In this document: positions 15,843 through 22,622 of the stretch, in pieces
Layout: every line of letters begins with the position of its first letter
How positions within the stretch are numbered: the first letter of the stretch is position 1
Origin: a virus
Virus record (IMG/VR): IMGVR_UViG_3300022752_000238
Coordinates: 1 to 33,088 of that record
DNA: 33,088 nt
Reading direction: 5' to 3' (one strand)
Program-made: the position numbers and the translations under genes
Notes under the pieces: model-generated
Seen by the model: only the letters and a program-made list of their open reading frames with translations
The model's database searches: none
Told to the model about the DNA's origin: nothing

Positions 15843-16595
15843 TCACACATAACTCCTCCCCCTCTCCAGCGCCCTCCCCTTGCTGTCCGACCAGTCGATG
15901 AACGTCCCGTACTGATCCGAGCCCCACTTGGGCGTGCTGAACGCGTTCTGCTGAGCGGGCGATTGGAACGTCTGACCATAGGCGCTGGGGCTTTGCTGGC
16001 GAGCCGATGCCATCGGCGGCTGGTCGCGTCCGCCATCCATCAACGTGGGCGGCGTCGCGGGCATCGGGTGGTTGCCGTAGCCGTAGTTCATGCCATTATT
16101 CGAGACTGCAAACGCATTCTGTTCCTGAGGCCCGCCTAGCCCCATCCGGCCCGTCGCATCGGACGGTGACCACCACTGGCGCACCTCTTGCTGACGTCGG
16201 TTAACCAGCCCCGGCAACACTTCACCACCGGCTCGGGTGTACTGCTGAAACCGACGCCGTGCGTCGTCGTAGTCATTCCGCCGGATCGCGGCGCCAAGCC
16301 CGGCTCTCGTCCACTGATCACCAGCGTTGTAGGTCAACGAGGTCAGCGCATTCTTGACCCCATCAGGCGCGTCCGGCGCAAATCGCTCCACGATCTGGCG
16401 CGCTCGGGCGACCTCGTCACTCAGCCGGCGATCTGCCTCGCCGCGGTCGATGACCTCACCTGGGTATCGCGCGCGCGTTCCGTACCCGACCGAATGCTGC
16501 TTGTAGTCCCACGCGGCCCGCGGCTGAAACCCCTCAAACCGCTTGATGCTTTCAATCAGTGCGGGATCGAGCGTCGGCCCGGTAAACCTGCTCAC
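15843..16595 (-). CDS. Lysozyme-family (GH24-like) muramidase with disordered tail, probably virion-associated
   Basis: A 250-aa protein. Residues 10-145 are a phage lysozyme domain: ESIKRFEGFQPRAAWD with catalytic Glu21 and Asp30, then QHSVGYGT (33-40), ALTSLTYNAG and the PGLVNRRQQE helix. The third catalytic position appears as Ser35 where T4 lysozyme has Thr, with the loop one residue shorter. The DY-x-Q-x-S-x-GYGT form is, to my knowledge, common in this sub-family. A low-complexity tail of about 100 residues follows, with two NAF tripeptides. GTG at 16595 is chosen because it overlaps the preceding stop as GTGA. Its place among tail and ejection genes, far from the M15 endolysin, suggests a cell-wall-penetrating enzyme used at DNA entry, though a lysis role cannot be excluded. 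Confidence 0.85.
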   Translation of the reverse strand: MSRFTGPTLDPALIESIKRFEGFQPRAAWDYKQHSVGYGTRARYPGEVIDRGEADRRLSDEVARARQIVERFAPDAPDGVKNALTSLTYNAGDQWTRAGLGAAIRRNDYDDARRRFQQYTRAGGEVLPGLVNRRQQEVRQWWSPSDATGRMGLGGPQEQNAFAVSNNGMNYGYGNHPMPATPPTLMDGGRDQPPMASARQQSPSAYGQTFQSPAQQNAFSTPKWGSDQYGTFIDWSDSKGRALERGRSYV

Positions 16596-16999
16596 TGCGG
16601 CCCCCGCCGACCGCCGCCGTAGCGAGCCAGCGCCTCCGCGGCAATGTCCGGTCTGCCAGGAAGCGGCGAGTCCGCCCACATCAGGGCGCCATCCTCGTTG
16701 CGGAACGCCTTGCGCAAGCTCGACAGACCGCCCATGGCCTGGCCCAGCGTGAGCGGCACAGTGACCGGCGCCGTCACCGGCGCCCCCACAGCAACCGCTC
16801 CCGTCACGGTCGCACCAAGCAGGCGCTGCATGGCCTTGCGCCTCTCCTCGGCAGCCATGGCCGAAAAATACTCGTCCATCGGGTTGGGTGCAGCAGGCGC
16901 AGCACCACCCTGCTGCATCATCTGATAGTTTTCTTCCCAGTTGCCCGAACTGGGCCAGGCCGACTGGCCGCCCGATCGCATGGTGTATCGATCCGCCAT
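16592..16999 (-). CDS. Hypothetical protein with hydrophobic stretch
   Basis: A 135-aa protein. GGAG about 10 nt before the ATG at 16999 supports this start. The first 45 residues are polar and Gln/Met-rich. Residues 45-60 form a charged helix (FSAMAAEERRKAMQRL). Residues 62-90 are hydrophobic (ATVTGAVAVGAPVTAPVTVP and beyond) and could cross a membrane. The C-terminus is Gly/Arg-rich. It lies between the tail hub gene and the lysozyme and overlaps the latter by GTGA. The membrane-prone segment would fit a small ejection or pore protein, but nothing proves this. Confidence 0.6.
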   Translation of the reverse strand: MADRYTMRSGGQSAWPSSGNWEENYQMMQQGGAAPAAPNPMDEYFSAMAAEERRKAMQRLLGATVTGAVAVGAPVTAPVTVPLTLGQAMGGLSSLRKAFRNEDGALMWADSPLPGRPDIAAEALARYGGGRRGPQ

Positions 17000-17001
17000 G
17001 A

Positions 17002-17193
17002 TCAGCAAGCTCCTTTGCCGCCGCAGGTCGGGCAGGTCTTGCCACCCTTCATGGGGCGGCCCTTTTTGTCCTCACCCGCTTCCTCAGCGGCGTGGGCCGA
17101 TCCAAGCGCAATCATGATGACCGGCCGGCCCGGCACGTTCTGACGCTCAGGCTCAATCAAGCCGCTGCGGGGCCACTTCTCATCCTTTGCCAT
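17002..17193 (-). CDS. Small Cys-motif protein (63 aa)
   Basis: It starts 1 nt after the gp10-like stop. The C-terminus reads KTCPTCGGKGAC, a C-x-x-C-G-G-K-G element like half of a DnaJ-type zinc site; with only three Cys it may bind zinc as an oligomer or not at all. The central part (RPVIMIALGSAHAAEEAG) is mildly hydrophobic. No family is recognised. Tight packing supports it as a real gene. Confidence 0.55.
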   Translation of the reverse strand: MAKDEKWPRSGLIEPERQNVPGRPVIMIALGSAHAAEEAGEDKKGRPMKGGKTCPTCGGKGAC

Positions 17194-17194
17194 G

Positions 17195-18592
17195 TTACGT
17201 GCTTCCCTGTTGTCCGTTGATCACTGCCGACATCACGCATCGCGCTGCCGTGGCCGACATCACCAGCTCGATCGTCGCGCCTTGACGCTCAAATGTCCCA
17301 AGCTGGCGGAACACCACACGCCCCGCCGCACCGCGCACGCCCATGACGTGCGTCAGCGGCGCAAACCAACTGAGCCCACCATCCTCGGAAACCCTGCACC
17401 TGATGGTGCGCTGCCCCTCATCGAAGTCGCCCGCGCGCGGCGTCGAGAGCACGTCCACATGCAGGCTGTAGATTGACAGCGGCATGGGCCACGCATGCAC
17501 GATGGGGCTTTGCAGCCGCACCATGATTTCATCGGGGCCGTCCAAGGCGCAATCAGCATCCAGTTGCCAGATTGACCCGGAGCGATCATCTCCAATCAGC
17601 GTCTTGTCGGCAAAACTGATGGCCCCAAGTCCGCGCCACACCTTCGATCTCAGCGTTTCGCGCTCGGTCCACTGGTTGGTGTTGAGGTTGTACCAGAGCG
17701 TGAACGTCGACCCTCGCAAGACGTACCAGTTCACCCCGCCGAGCGAGAACGTGAAGCCTCGCAGTGAGGACGTATCAGGCTCCGCCTGAATAACCTCGAC
17801 CACCCACTCAGGGCTGATCTCCTTGGGCGTGTAGCCGTTGGCGCGTCGCACCTGTCTGTTGTTGTCAACCCAAAATATATCGTCGTTGTTTTCGGCGATC
17901 GTGCCAGCCGACAAGCACCCGATCGGCAGCGCGCCAGCGCCAAGCGGCGAAAATGGATCATCGGCATCCTGCGTCGGCGACCACAGCTCCACCGATTCCG
18001 TCCCGAGCAGCCACACTTCGTTGCGGCGGGTCCATAGACCAACAAGCCCGTCCGGCTTGCCCTCAGCATTGTAGAATGCATCACCCTCGATCTCGGTCGA
18101 GTTGATGCGTGTGTAGTAGAATTGGCCGTTGGCAAGCCCGATCAGGAAGCGGCCCCGCAGGAAGTCGATATCGACCACCGTTCCGGCGATGGCATCACCA
18201 TCGTATGGAACGCACACGCCGCCTTTGATGGTCCACAGCTTGCCCGTGGCGCACAGCATGATGTCGGGCTGGTCGAGGGCGTTGGCCGCGAACTGCACCG
18301 GCCCATCACCGGGAATGCCGGCCAGCTCGCTCGCGTCACCTGCTGGCGTCACCGCATAGAGCACGCGCCCCGACACGACATAGAGAATGCCAGCAACGAC
18401 AATCCACCCGCGGTGCGGACCGGTCGGGACTGCGCCCCACTCCCTGAGCCCCGGCCCGGCATAGAGCCCAATCTCAGCTTTGCCGCCCTGTCCAATCGGA
18501 CGCGCGTAGGCATTGACGACCCGCACGTTCGTATCGAGCCCCAGTCGACCTTTGTTTGACGAGAGCCCGAACGACAGCGGAATCGGCGGCAT
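17195..18592 (-). CDS. P22 gp10-like packaged-DNA stabilisation / tail hub protein
   Basis: A 465-aa beta-propeller-like protein that fits the P22 gp10 family (472 aa in P22). Repeated beta-hairpin blades are visible: IVVAGILYVVSGRVLYAVTP, DIMLCATGKLWTIKGG, EVWLLGTESVELWSPTQ, then DNNRQVRRANGYTPKEIS and WYVLRGSTFTLWYNLNT. The N-terminus (NAYARPIGQGGKAEIGLYAG) and the blade with SVELW followed by DPFSPLGAGALPIGC match the family pattern. In P22 it binds below gp4 and closes the portal after packaging, giving tail fibres their docking site. The start shares its A with the stop of the gp4-like gene (TAATG). Confidence 0.85.
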   Translation of the reverse strand: MPPIPLSFGLSSNKGRLGLDTNVRVVNAYARPIGQGGKAEIGLYAGPGLREWGAVPTGPHRGWIVVAGILYVVSGRVLYAVTPAGDASELAGIPGDGPVQFAANALDQPDIMLCATGKLWTIKGGVCVPYDGDAIAGTVVDIDFLRGRFLIGLANGQFYYTRINSTEIEGDAFYNAEGKPDGLVGLWTRRNEVWLLGTESVELWSPTQDADDPFSPLGAGALPIGCLSAGTIAENNDDIFWVDNNRQVRRANGYTPKEISPEWVVEVIQAEPDTSSLRGFTFSLGGVNWYVLRGSTFTLWYNLNTNQWTERETLRSKVWRGLGAISFADKTLIGDDRSGSIWQLDADCALDGPDEIMVRLQSPIVHAWPMPLSIYSLHVDVLSTPRAGDFDEGQRTIRCRVSEDGGLSWFAPLTHVMGVRGAAGRVVFRQLGTFERQGATIELVMSATAARCVMSAVINGQQGST

Positions 18593-18960
18593 TACATGAA
18601 GATCCCTTCAAGGGGTTCTTCAGTAGCCCCGTTCGATCCCACCCGCCGCAGTTCCATCACGATCCAGTCTTTTGCGGATTGAGCATCGGGCTGGCTGATG
18701 GCGTTGAGAACGATCGGCAACGCGCCGAACTCCTGCGACACCTCCACAGCCACGATCCAACAGATCTTACGGAAGCACTCGATGGGGATCTCATCGTCAG
18801 GAAACCATGACACGCCATCGGCGCGCAGCCAGGCGTTCGTCTCCGACCATGCGTCCCTGATTGTCGACGCATCACGCTGGGACAGAGTTTCGCCGGGCCG
18901 CAGCAGGTTCATCAGGCCGGCGACACGAGTGGCCAAATCATTTGCTGTCTTGATCGCCAT
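18592..18960 (-). CDS. Putative gp4-like head-tail adaptor (tail accessory factor)
   Basis: A 122-aa helical protein. It starts at the ATG at 18960 (MAIKTANDLATRVAGLMN), since longer frames are out-of-frame with the overlapping upstream gene. The pattern of an N-terminal helix, a polar region with QRDASTIRDAWSETNAWLRADG, an acidic loop (FPDDEIP) and helices resembles the P22 gp4 adaptor layout, though P22 gp4 is 166 aa. In P22, gp4 oligomerises on the portal and blocks DNA leakage. The immediate gp10-like gene downstream supports the call. It overlaps the previous gene by 23 nt. Confidence 0.65.
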   Translation of the reverse strand: MAIKTANDLATRVAGLMNLLRPGETLSQRDASTIRDAWSETNAWLRADGVSWFPDDEIPIECFRKICWIVAVEVSQEFGALPIVLNAISQPDAQSAKDWIVMELRRVGSNGATEEPLEGIFM

Positions 18961-19453
18961 TGGCCTGTGCCTCTGCGGCGCGCGCTGCGGCCATTTCTTC
19001 CTTGGTCCGACGCTTGCGGCGCGGCTTGACCGGCACAGGCGGCTTCGGTGCCGGGTCGACCGGCTTGATCGGCTGGTCCACGACAAACGCGTTCGGCACT
19101 ACCGGCGGGGGCCGCAAGAACGCCTTCGCAGCAGCCATGCCGTGCTCGCGTGCGATCTCTTTGGCTTCCGGCGGCAGTGCATCAAACTCCGCCATCGATT
19201 TGCGGGCATGCCCTACAACATCGATCGTTTCATCATCAAGGCGCCTGGCCACCACAGCCACCGGCGCAGCTGCGCCCATCACCTTGGGCGGCACCTCACC
19301 GCCAGATACAGGCGCAAACCACGGATGCGCCATCAGTCGATTGCGGTCAGGGTGATCATCCCCAACCGCGATCACGTCGCCCTTGCGCACGTCGAACCCC
19401 CACAGGATGCCAGCATCCGGTGAGGTCTCCGAGCCGACGTACTTGAGCCTCAT
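18938..19453 (-). CDS. N-terminal paralogue of the putative head fibre protein
   Basis: A 171-aa protein. The ATG at 19453 uses the A of the preceding stop (TGATG). Residues 1-45 align with the previous gene: YVGSETSPDAGILWGFDV versus YVGTADTPSTAVFWGVEM, then HPWF. The rest is Pro/Ala-rich and ends in a Lys/Arg-rich tail with EEMAAARAAEAQANG. No fibre repeat is present. The shared N-domain probably has a common attachment partner, perhaps the capsid surface or the portal region. No family name is claimed. Confidence 0.7.
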   Translation of the reverse strand: MRLKYVGSETSPDAGILWGFDVRKGDVIAVGDDHPDRNRLMAHPWFAPVSGGEVPPKVMGAAAPVAVVARRLDDETIDVVGHARKSMAEFDALPPEAKEIAREHGMAAAKAFLRPPPVVPNAFVVDQPIKPVDPAPKPPVPVKPRRKRRTKEEMAAARAAEAQANGDQDSK

Positions 19454-20163
19454 CACCATGTCGCGATGGCCGCCCGCTTCCACGTGTCGGTTGCTGTGCA
19501 AACATAGACGTAGCCGGAATCGTAGGCAATATCGCCCACCGTGCCGGTGGACGACGCCGTGCTCGGAGCAGCCACGAACGCTTTCATCTTCCCATTGAGC
19601 GCGGTCTGCTGCGCCGTGCTGACAGGCTTTGCCGTGTCAGCGGTGTTGTCGACGTTGCCAAGACCGACATCCGCCTTCGCCAGAGTGATTGCACCAGTGC
19701 GGCCGGCGACCGACGTCACCGGAGACCCGCTCGACGTGTTGAGGGCGATGATTGTTCCGTTCGCGCCAGCCGGCGGGGCCTTCGCAAACACGATGTTGGT
19801 GTTTGAAACGGTGAAATCCGTGCCGGGCACCATGTAGGTGTTGTCAATGTGCACGTTGAGCTGGGCTGCCGTTTCCGGCTTGAACGCCGTGCCGGCGAGC
19901 TTGAGCGCGAACGTCGTGGTGACACCATTGAACAGATTGTCCAGCTCATCGAGCAGGACGTTTGTTGCCTGCGTCGTGGGCGTGCTCTGCGCCGTGTTGG
20001 CGGTGGTGTTGGTTGCCTGCGCATCCGCATTCGTAAACCACGGATGGCGCATGGACGGATGATTGGCGGCGACCGTGTATGTCTGCGTTTTCGTCATCTC
20101 GACGCCCCAGAACACGGCCGTGCTGGGGGTGTCGGCCGTGCCGACGTAGGTGACCTGAGGCAT
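19453..20163 (-). CDS. Putative head fibre / capsid decoration protein
   Basis: A 236-aa protein encoded directly after the major capsid gene and its terminator. The first 45 residues are a small domain shared with the next gene. Residues about 65-150 are a polar Thr/Ala-rich stretch and a beta-rich segment (TVSNTNIVFAKAPPAG). Residues about 150-200 hold a tail-fibre-type repeat, GRTGAITLAKADVGLGNVDN then TADTAKPVSTAQQTALN, almost the same as in the 865-aa tail fibre. It ends GYVYVCTATDTWKRA, the Tyr/Trp module also seen at fibre N-termini. Position after MCP plus fibre shaft repeat suggests a fibre projecting from the head, as phi29 gp8.5 does. The role is inferred. Confidence 0.7.
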   Translation of the reverse strand: MPQVTYVGTADTPSTAVFWGVEMTKTQTYTVAANHPSMRHPWFTNADAQATNTTANTAQSTPTTQATNVLLDELDNLFNGVTTTFALKLAGTAFKPETAAQLNVHIDNTYMVPGTDFTVSNTNIVFAKAPPAGANGTIIALNTSSGSPVTSVAGRTGAITLAKADVGLGNVDNTADTAKPVSTAQQTALNGKMKAFVAAPSTASSTGTVGDIAYDSGYVYVCTATDTWKRAAIATW

Positions 20164-20186
20164 AGTGATGATCCCGTGAGAGCGTT

Positions 20187-20222
20187 GAAAAGCAGCAGGG
20201 CGGCCAGAAAAGCCGCCCTGCT
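20187..20222 (-). terminator. Rho-independent terminator after the major capsid gene
   Basis: On the minus strand AGCAGGGCGGC pairs perfectly over 11 bp with GCCGCCCTGCT around a 7-nt loop, then GCTTTTC follows. It is placed 8 nt beyond the MCP stop and 24 nt before the next start. Partial termination here would make capsid transcript more abundant than the downstream genes, which have no obvious promoter in the gap. Confidence 0.85.
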
Positions 20223-20229
20223 GGGGTCC

Positions 20230-21417
20230 TCAATATCTAGCGAAATGACTTACACACCCGAAGTCGACCTTCGAGCCGTTTGCAAGCTCGCGCTGCATCT
20301 TGCCGACGCCGAGCGACTCGCGGATGGCAACCGACTTGGAGTTGCCGTAATCGCGCTCCAGCGGACGGAACTGCACATCGTCGCCGAGGCACATGGCAAC
20401 CGCCTGTTTCCCGAGCAGGATGGCGCGGCTGTAGGTCTTGTCCGTCGTGTTGGTCACGTCGGTGTGCTCACCAAGCTCGGGAATACGCTTGATGATGACG
20501 TTGTCCCACATCAAGTCACCCGACGAGAAGTATGGGTTCTTCACGCCAGACCCGGAGCCATTGCCGGCCACGAGCGACTTGTTGAACTCCTTGATGTCGG
20601 TGTCCTGGCGCAGCTTATTGTAGTAGCCGAGCGAGCAAAGCAGCACGTAGCCCGTCTCGTCGTCCTCGCCGAGCGACAGAGGCTCGATGCCGTAACCCGC
20701 CTTGTGGGCAAGGTCGGCGCGATCCTTGATCTTCGTCACGTTGGTCGCCGAGGGGTAATCGGAGTTTGTGGTGCAGGCCTGCACCGACGACACGAAGTTG
20801 TTGGACACGGGCACCGTGTCGTTGCCGCCGAACATGATGCGGTCGGGGTTGGCCGTGAGCCATGCGTTGAGCTGCGTGGTGGTCGCCTGCGTTTGCACCG
20901 CCGTCGGCGACGGGTCGCCAGCAATCACCTGCGTCGCGTCGTGGTTGCGCAGCGGCGCGTGGATCGTGGTGTGCAGGCCGGTCGAGAACAGGCCGTCGAT
21001 GATGTAGTCGCGCAGCCGCGCTTTCGACCAGTTCATAAGCAACGGGCGAAGCTGGGGCAGCAGCTCCACCGGCCGGCGGCGCTCGTCCCACTCCGTCACG
21101 CCGATGGCGTTGCGCCAGTGCTCGATCTTGCAGTTGTAGAGGTGCTCGTCGGCCTTCTCTTCGCGGCCCTCGAGGACCATGTTGCCGGTCACGCCCTTCT
21201 TCTTCATCGCGCCGAGCAGCGGGATCTTGATGTACTCGCCGCGCGCCTTGACCTCGCTGACGTAATGGATCGGCGTATCGCCGCCGTCACCCATCAGCTT
21301 GTTGAAGCGGAACGTACCGATCCACTCCAGCATGTACTGCTGGCGCCAGACCGGATCATCGAAGCTCGCAGGCTTCGCGGTGACGTCGGGCATACCGACG
21401 ACATAGGGGGATGCCAT
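20230..21417 (-). CDS. Major capsid protein (N4-gp56 / Phage_capsid_3 type)
   Basis: A 395-aa protein. The N-terminal pattern, with DDPVWRQQYMLEWIGTFRFN followed by IKIPLLGAMKKKGVTGNMVLEG and NAIGVTEWDERRR, is the one I know from Phage_capsid_3/N4-gp56-type coat proteins. It also has TSLG-like loop features (NYLRD, QDTDIKEFN) and a C-terminus ending GCVSHFARY. AGGAAG lies 8 nt before the ATG. It follows the scaffold gene by 20 nt and is closed by a strong terminator, as expected for the most abundant virion product. Confidence 0.9.
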   Translation of the reverse strand: MASPYVVGMPDVTAKPASFDDPVWRQQYMLEWIGTFRFNKLMGDGGDTPIHYVSEVKARGEYIKIPLLGAMKKKGVTGNMVLEGREEKADEHLYNCKIEHWRNAIGVTEWDERRRPVELLPQLRPLLMNWSKARLRDYIIDGLFSTGLHTTIHAPLRNHDATQVIAGDPSPTAVQTQATTTQLNAWLTANPDRIMFGGNDTVPVSNNFVSSVQACTTNSDYPSATNVTKIKDRADLAHKAGYGIEPLSLGEDDETGYVLLCSLGYYNKLRQDTDIKEFNKSLVAGNGSGSGVKNPYFSSGDLMWDNVIIKRIPELGEHTDVTNTTDKTYSRAILLGKQAVAMCLGDDVQFRPLERDYGNSKSVAIRESLGVGKMQRELANGSKVDFGCVSHFARY

Positions 21418-21437
21418 GTTGTAACTTCCTCAGTCCA

Positions 21438-22400
21438 TCAGGTTGCGGGGAACGCCGACCTGCGGGCTGCAAGCATCGCTTTCACGCCGTCCATCCCAGT
21501 CGAGAACATCGTCTGAGGCGTCTGTGCGTTGGTGCGGGGCTGGCCCGACAGCGGCGGTGGGGTCACAGCAGGAGGCGGCTGCACGCCAGGGCGGGCCTGG
21601 AGCAGCATGGGCGCAATGCGCTTCACGAACTCGGGATTGCTCAAATGTTCGAGCAGCACCTGCTGCTTGAAGTGATTGAGATCCCCGTTGGGCACCGCGG
21701 CACGAAGCTGGGCCGTACGGAACAAATCGACCGCAGCCGAGTACGGATCGGCGCGCCTCGACAGGGCATCCGCGTAGCCATTTTGGCGGACCCACTGCTT
21801 GGCGGCTTCAACCGTCTCACGGCCAAACCTCTGCTCCGCACGAATGTCGTCGTTGGCCCATGCTGCCTGTCTGGCGATGCTTTCGGCCTTGGCGACCTGC
21901 TGAGCTGCCAGCCTCTGCGCCCGCTCTTGGACCGCCAAGGCGTAACCCTGAGGATCGTTGATCAGGTCGGGAAGCGGCGGCTCTTCGGGAGCAGCCTGCT
22001 GCTGTGGCGGAGGTGTCGACGTGGCTTGCTGCTGGAGCGCGCGGATGTAGCCTTCCATTTGGAGCGCACGGGCTTCCACTTGGCGAGCATACTCCGCCCA
22101 TTCGCGGCGGCTTTGGTTGACCTCGTCGAAACGCGACTTCGGGATGCTGATCCGATCGTCTGCCGCTGCAGCATCGCCCTGCTGGGCCGGATCGACCGTC
22201 TGCGCAGGGTCAGCGCCTTGCGGCATCTGATGCTGGCTCGGGTCTGCCGGCTGAGCCGGTGCCGCACCATTGGGCGCGGCGTGCTGTGCGGTATCGGCCT
22301 GTCCGCCGTTGCCGTTGCCGAACAACTGTGCGGCAAGGGTCGACATGATAGGTGCGGCGGGCGTTGCCGATGCGGCGTCGGGTGCAGATGCAGTATCCAC
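21438..22400 (-). CDS. Scaffolding protein
   Basis: A 320-aa protein with GTG start. It is Ala/Gln/Pro/Asp-rich, helical and highly charged. Residues 1-75 are low complexity. Residues 75-160 form a coiled-coil-like segment (VNQSRREWAEYARQVEARAL). The acidic link EEPPLPDLINDPQGYALAVQ and later helices lead to a basic C-terminal part, as in P22 gp8 (303 aa), whose basic helix-turn-helix binds the coat. Place between portal and capsid genes supports the scaffold call. The coding start is preceded by GGGG about 8 nt upstream. Confidence 0.85.
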   Translation of the reverse strand: MDTASAPDAASATPAAPIMSTLAAQLFGNGNGGQADTAQHAAPNGAAPAQPADPSQHQMPQGADPAQTVDPAQQGDAAAADDRISIPKSRFDEVNQSRREWAEYARQVEARALQMEGYIRALQQQATSTPPPQQQAAPEEPPLPDLINDPQGYALAVQERAQRLAAQQVAKAESIARQAAWANDDIRAEQRFGRETVEAAKQWVRQNGYADALSRRADPYSAAVDLFRTAQLRAAVPNGDLNHFKQQVLLEHLSNPEFVKRIAPMLLQARPGVQPPPAVTPPPLSGQPRTNAQTPQTMFSTGMDGVKAMLAARRSAFPAT

Positions 22401-22413
22401 GGTAGAACCCCAT

Positions 22414-22520
22414 GTTTCGTCGGGATGGACGGAAAGCGCTGCTATGGCCTCAGCGGGCGGCGCTGCCGTTTCGTGGCAGCCGACGGAAAACGCTGATTGT
22501 CCTCAGCGGGCGGAGCAGCA
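22414..22520. repeat. Two ~54-bp tandem repeats with hairpins between portal and scaffold
   Basis: Unit 1 (22414-22467) and unit 2 (22468-22520) share gtttcgt, gacggaaa(a/g)cgctg and cctcagcgggcgg at matching offsets, with one base of length difference. On the minus strand each unit makes a small stem: CGCTGA/TCAGCG plus TTTT at 22487-22508, and CGCTG/CAGCG plus CTTT at 22433-22455. The units look like duplicated weak terminators or attenuators. The portal-scaffold gap 22401-22622 has no convincing gene. Confidence 0.7.
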
Positions 22521-22592
22521 GACGCGACGATCCCATCCCGGACCTCGCTGCGGAGGCTCAGGTGCTCGGGTGCTCAACGTGACGCGACGGGT

Positions 22593-22612
22593 GTCCTGAT
22601 ATCGCTCAGGAC
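22593..22612 (-). terminator. Hairpin just after the portal gene (attenuator-like)
   Basis: GTCCTGA pairs perfectly with TCAGGAC around a 6-nt loop, 10 nt beyond the portal stop. No T-run follows, so it is more likely an RNA stability or attenuation stem than a full terminator. Confidence 0.4.
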
Positions 22613-22622
22613 GGGCGAACTG

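Noticed and set aside
15843-17045. 400-codon frame starting ahead of the lysozyme
   Set aside because: The first 150 codons are an out-of-frame reading of the 135-aa gene; the real lysozyme starts at the GTG at 16595.
19849-21516. 555-codon plus-strand open frame
   Set aside because: It lies antiparallel to the major capsid gene, is very rich in Arg/His/Val/Leu as a mirror of high-GC coding, and has no recognisable domain.
22455-22540. 28-codon minus-strand frame in the portal-scaffold gap
   Set aside because: Arg/Leu-rich, made of the duplicated hairpin units, with no ribosome site.
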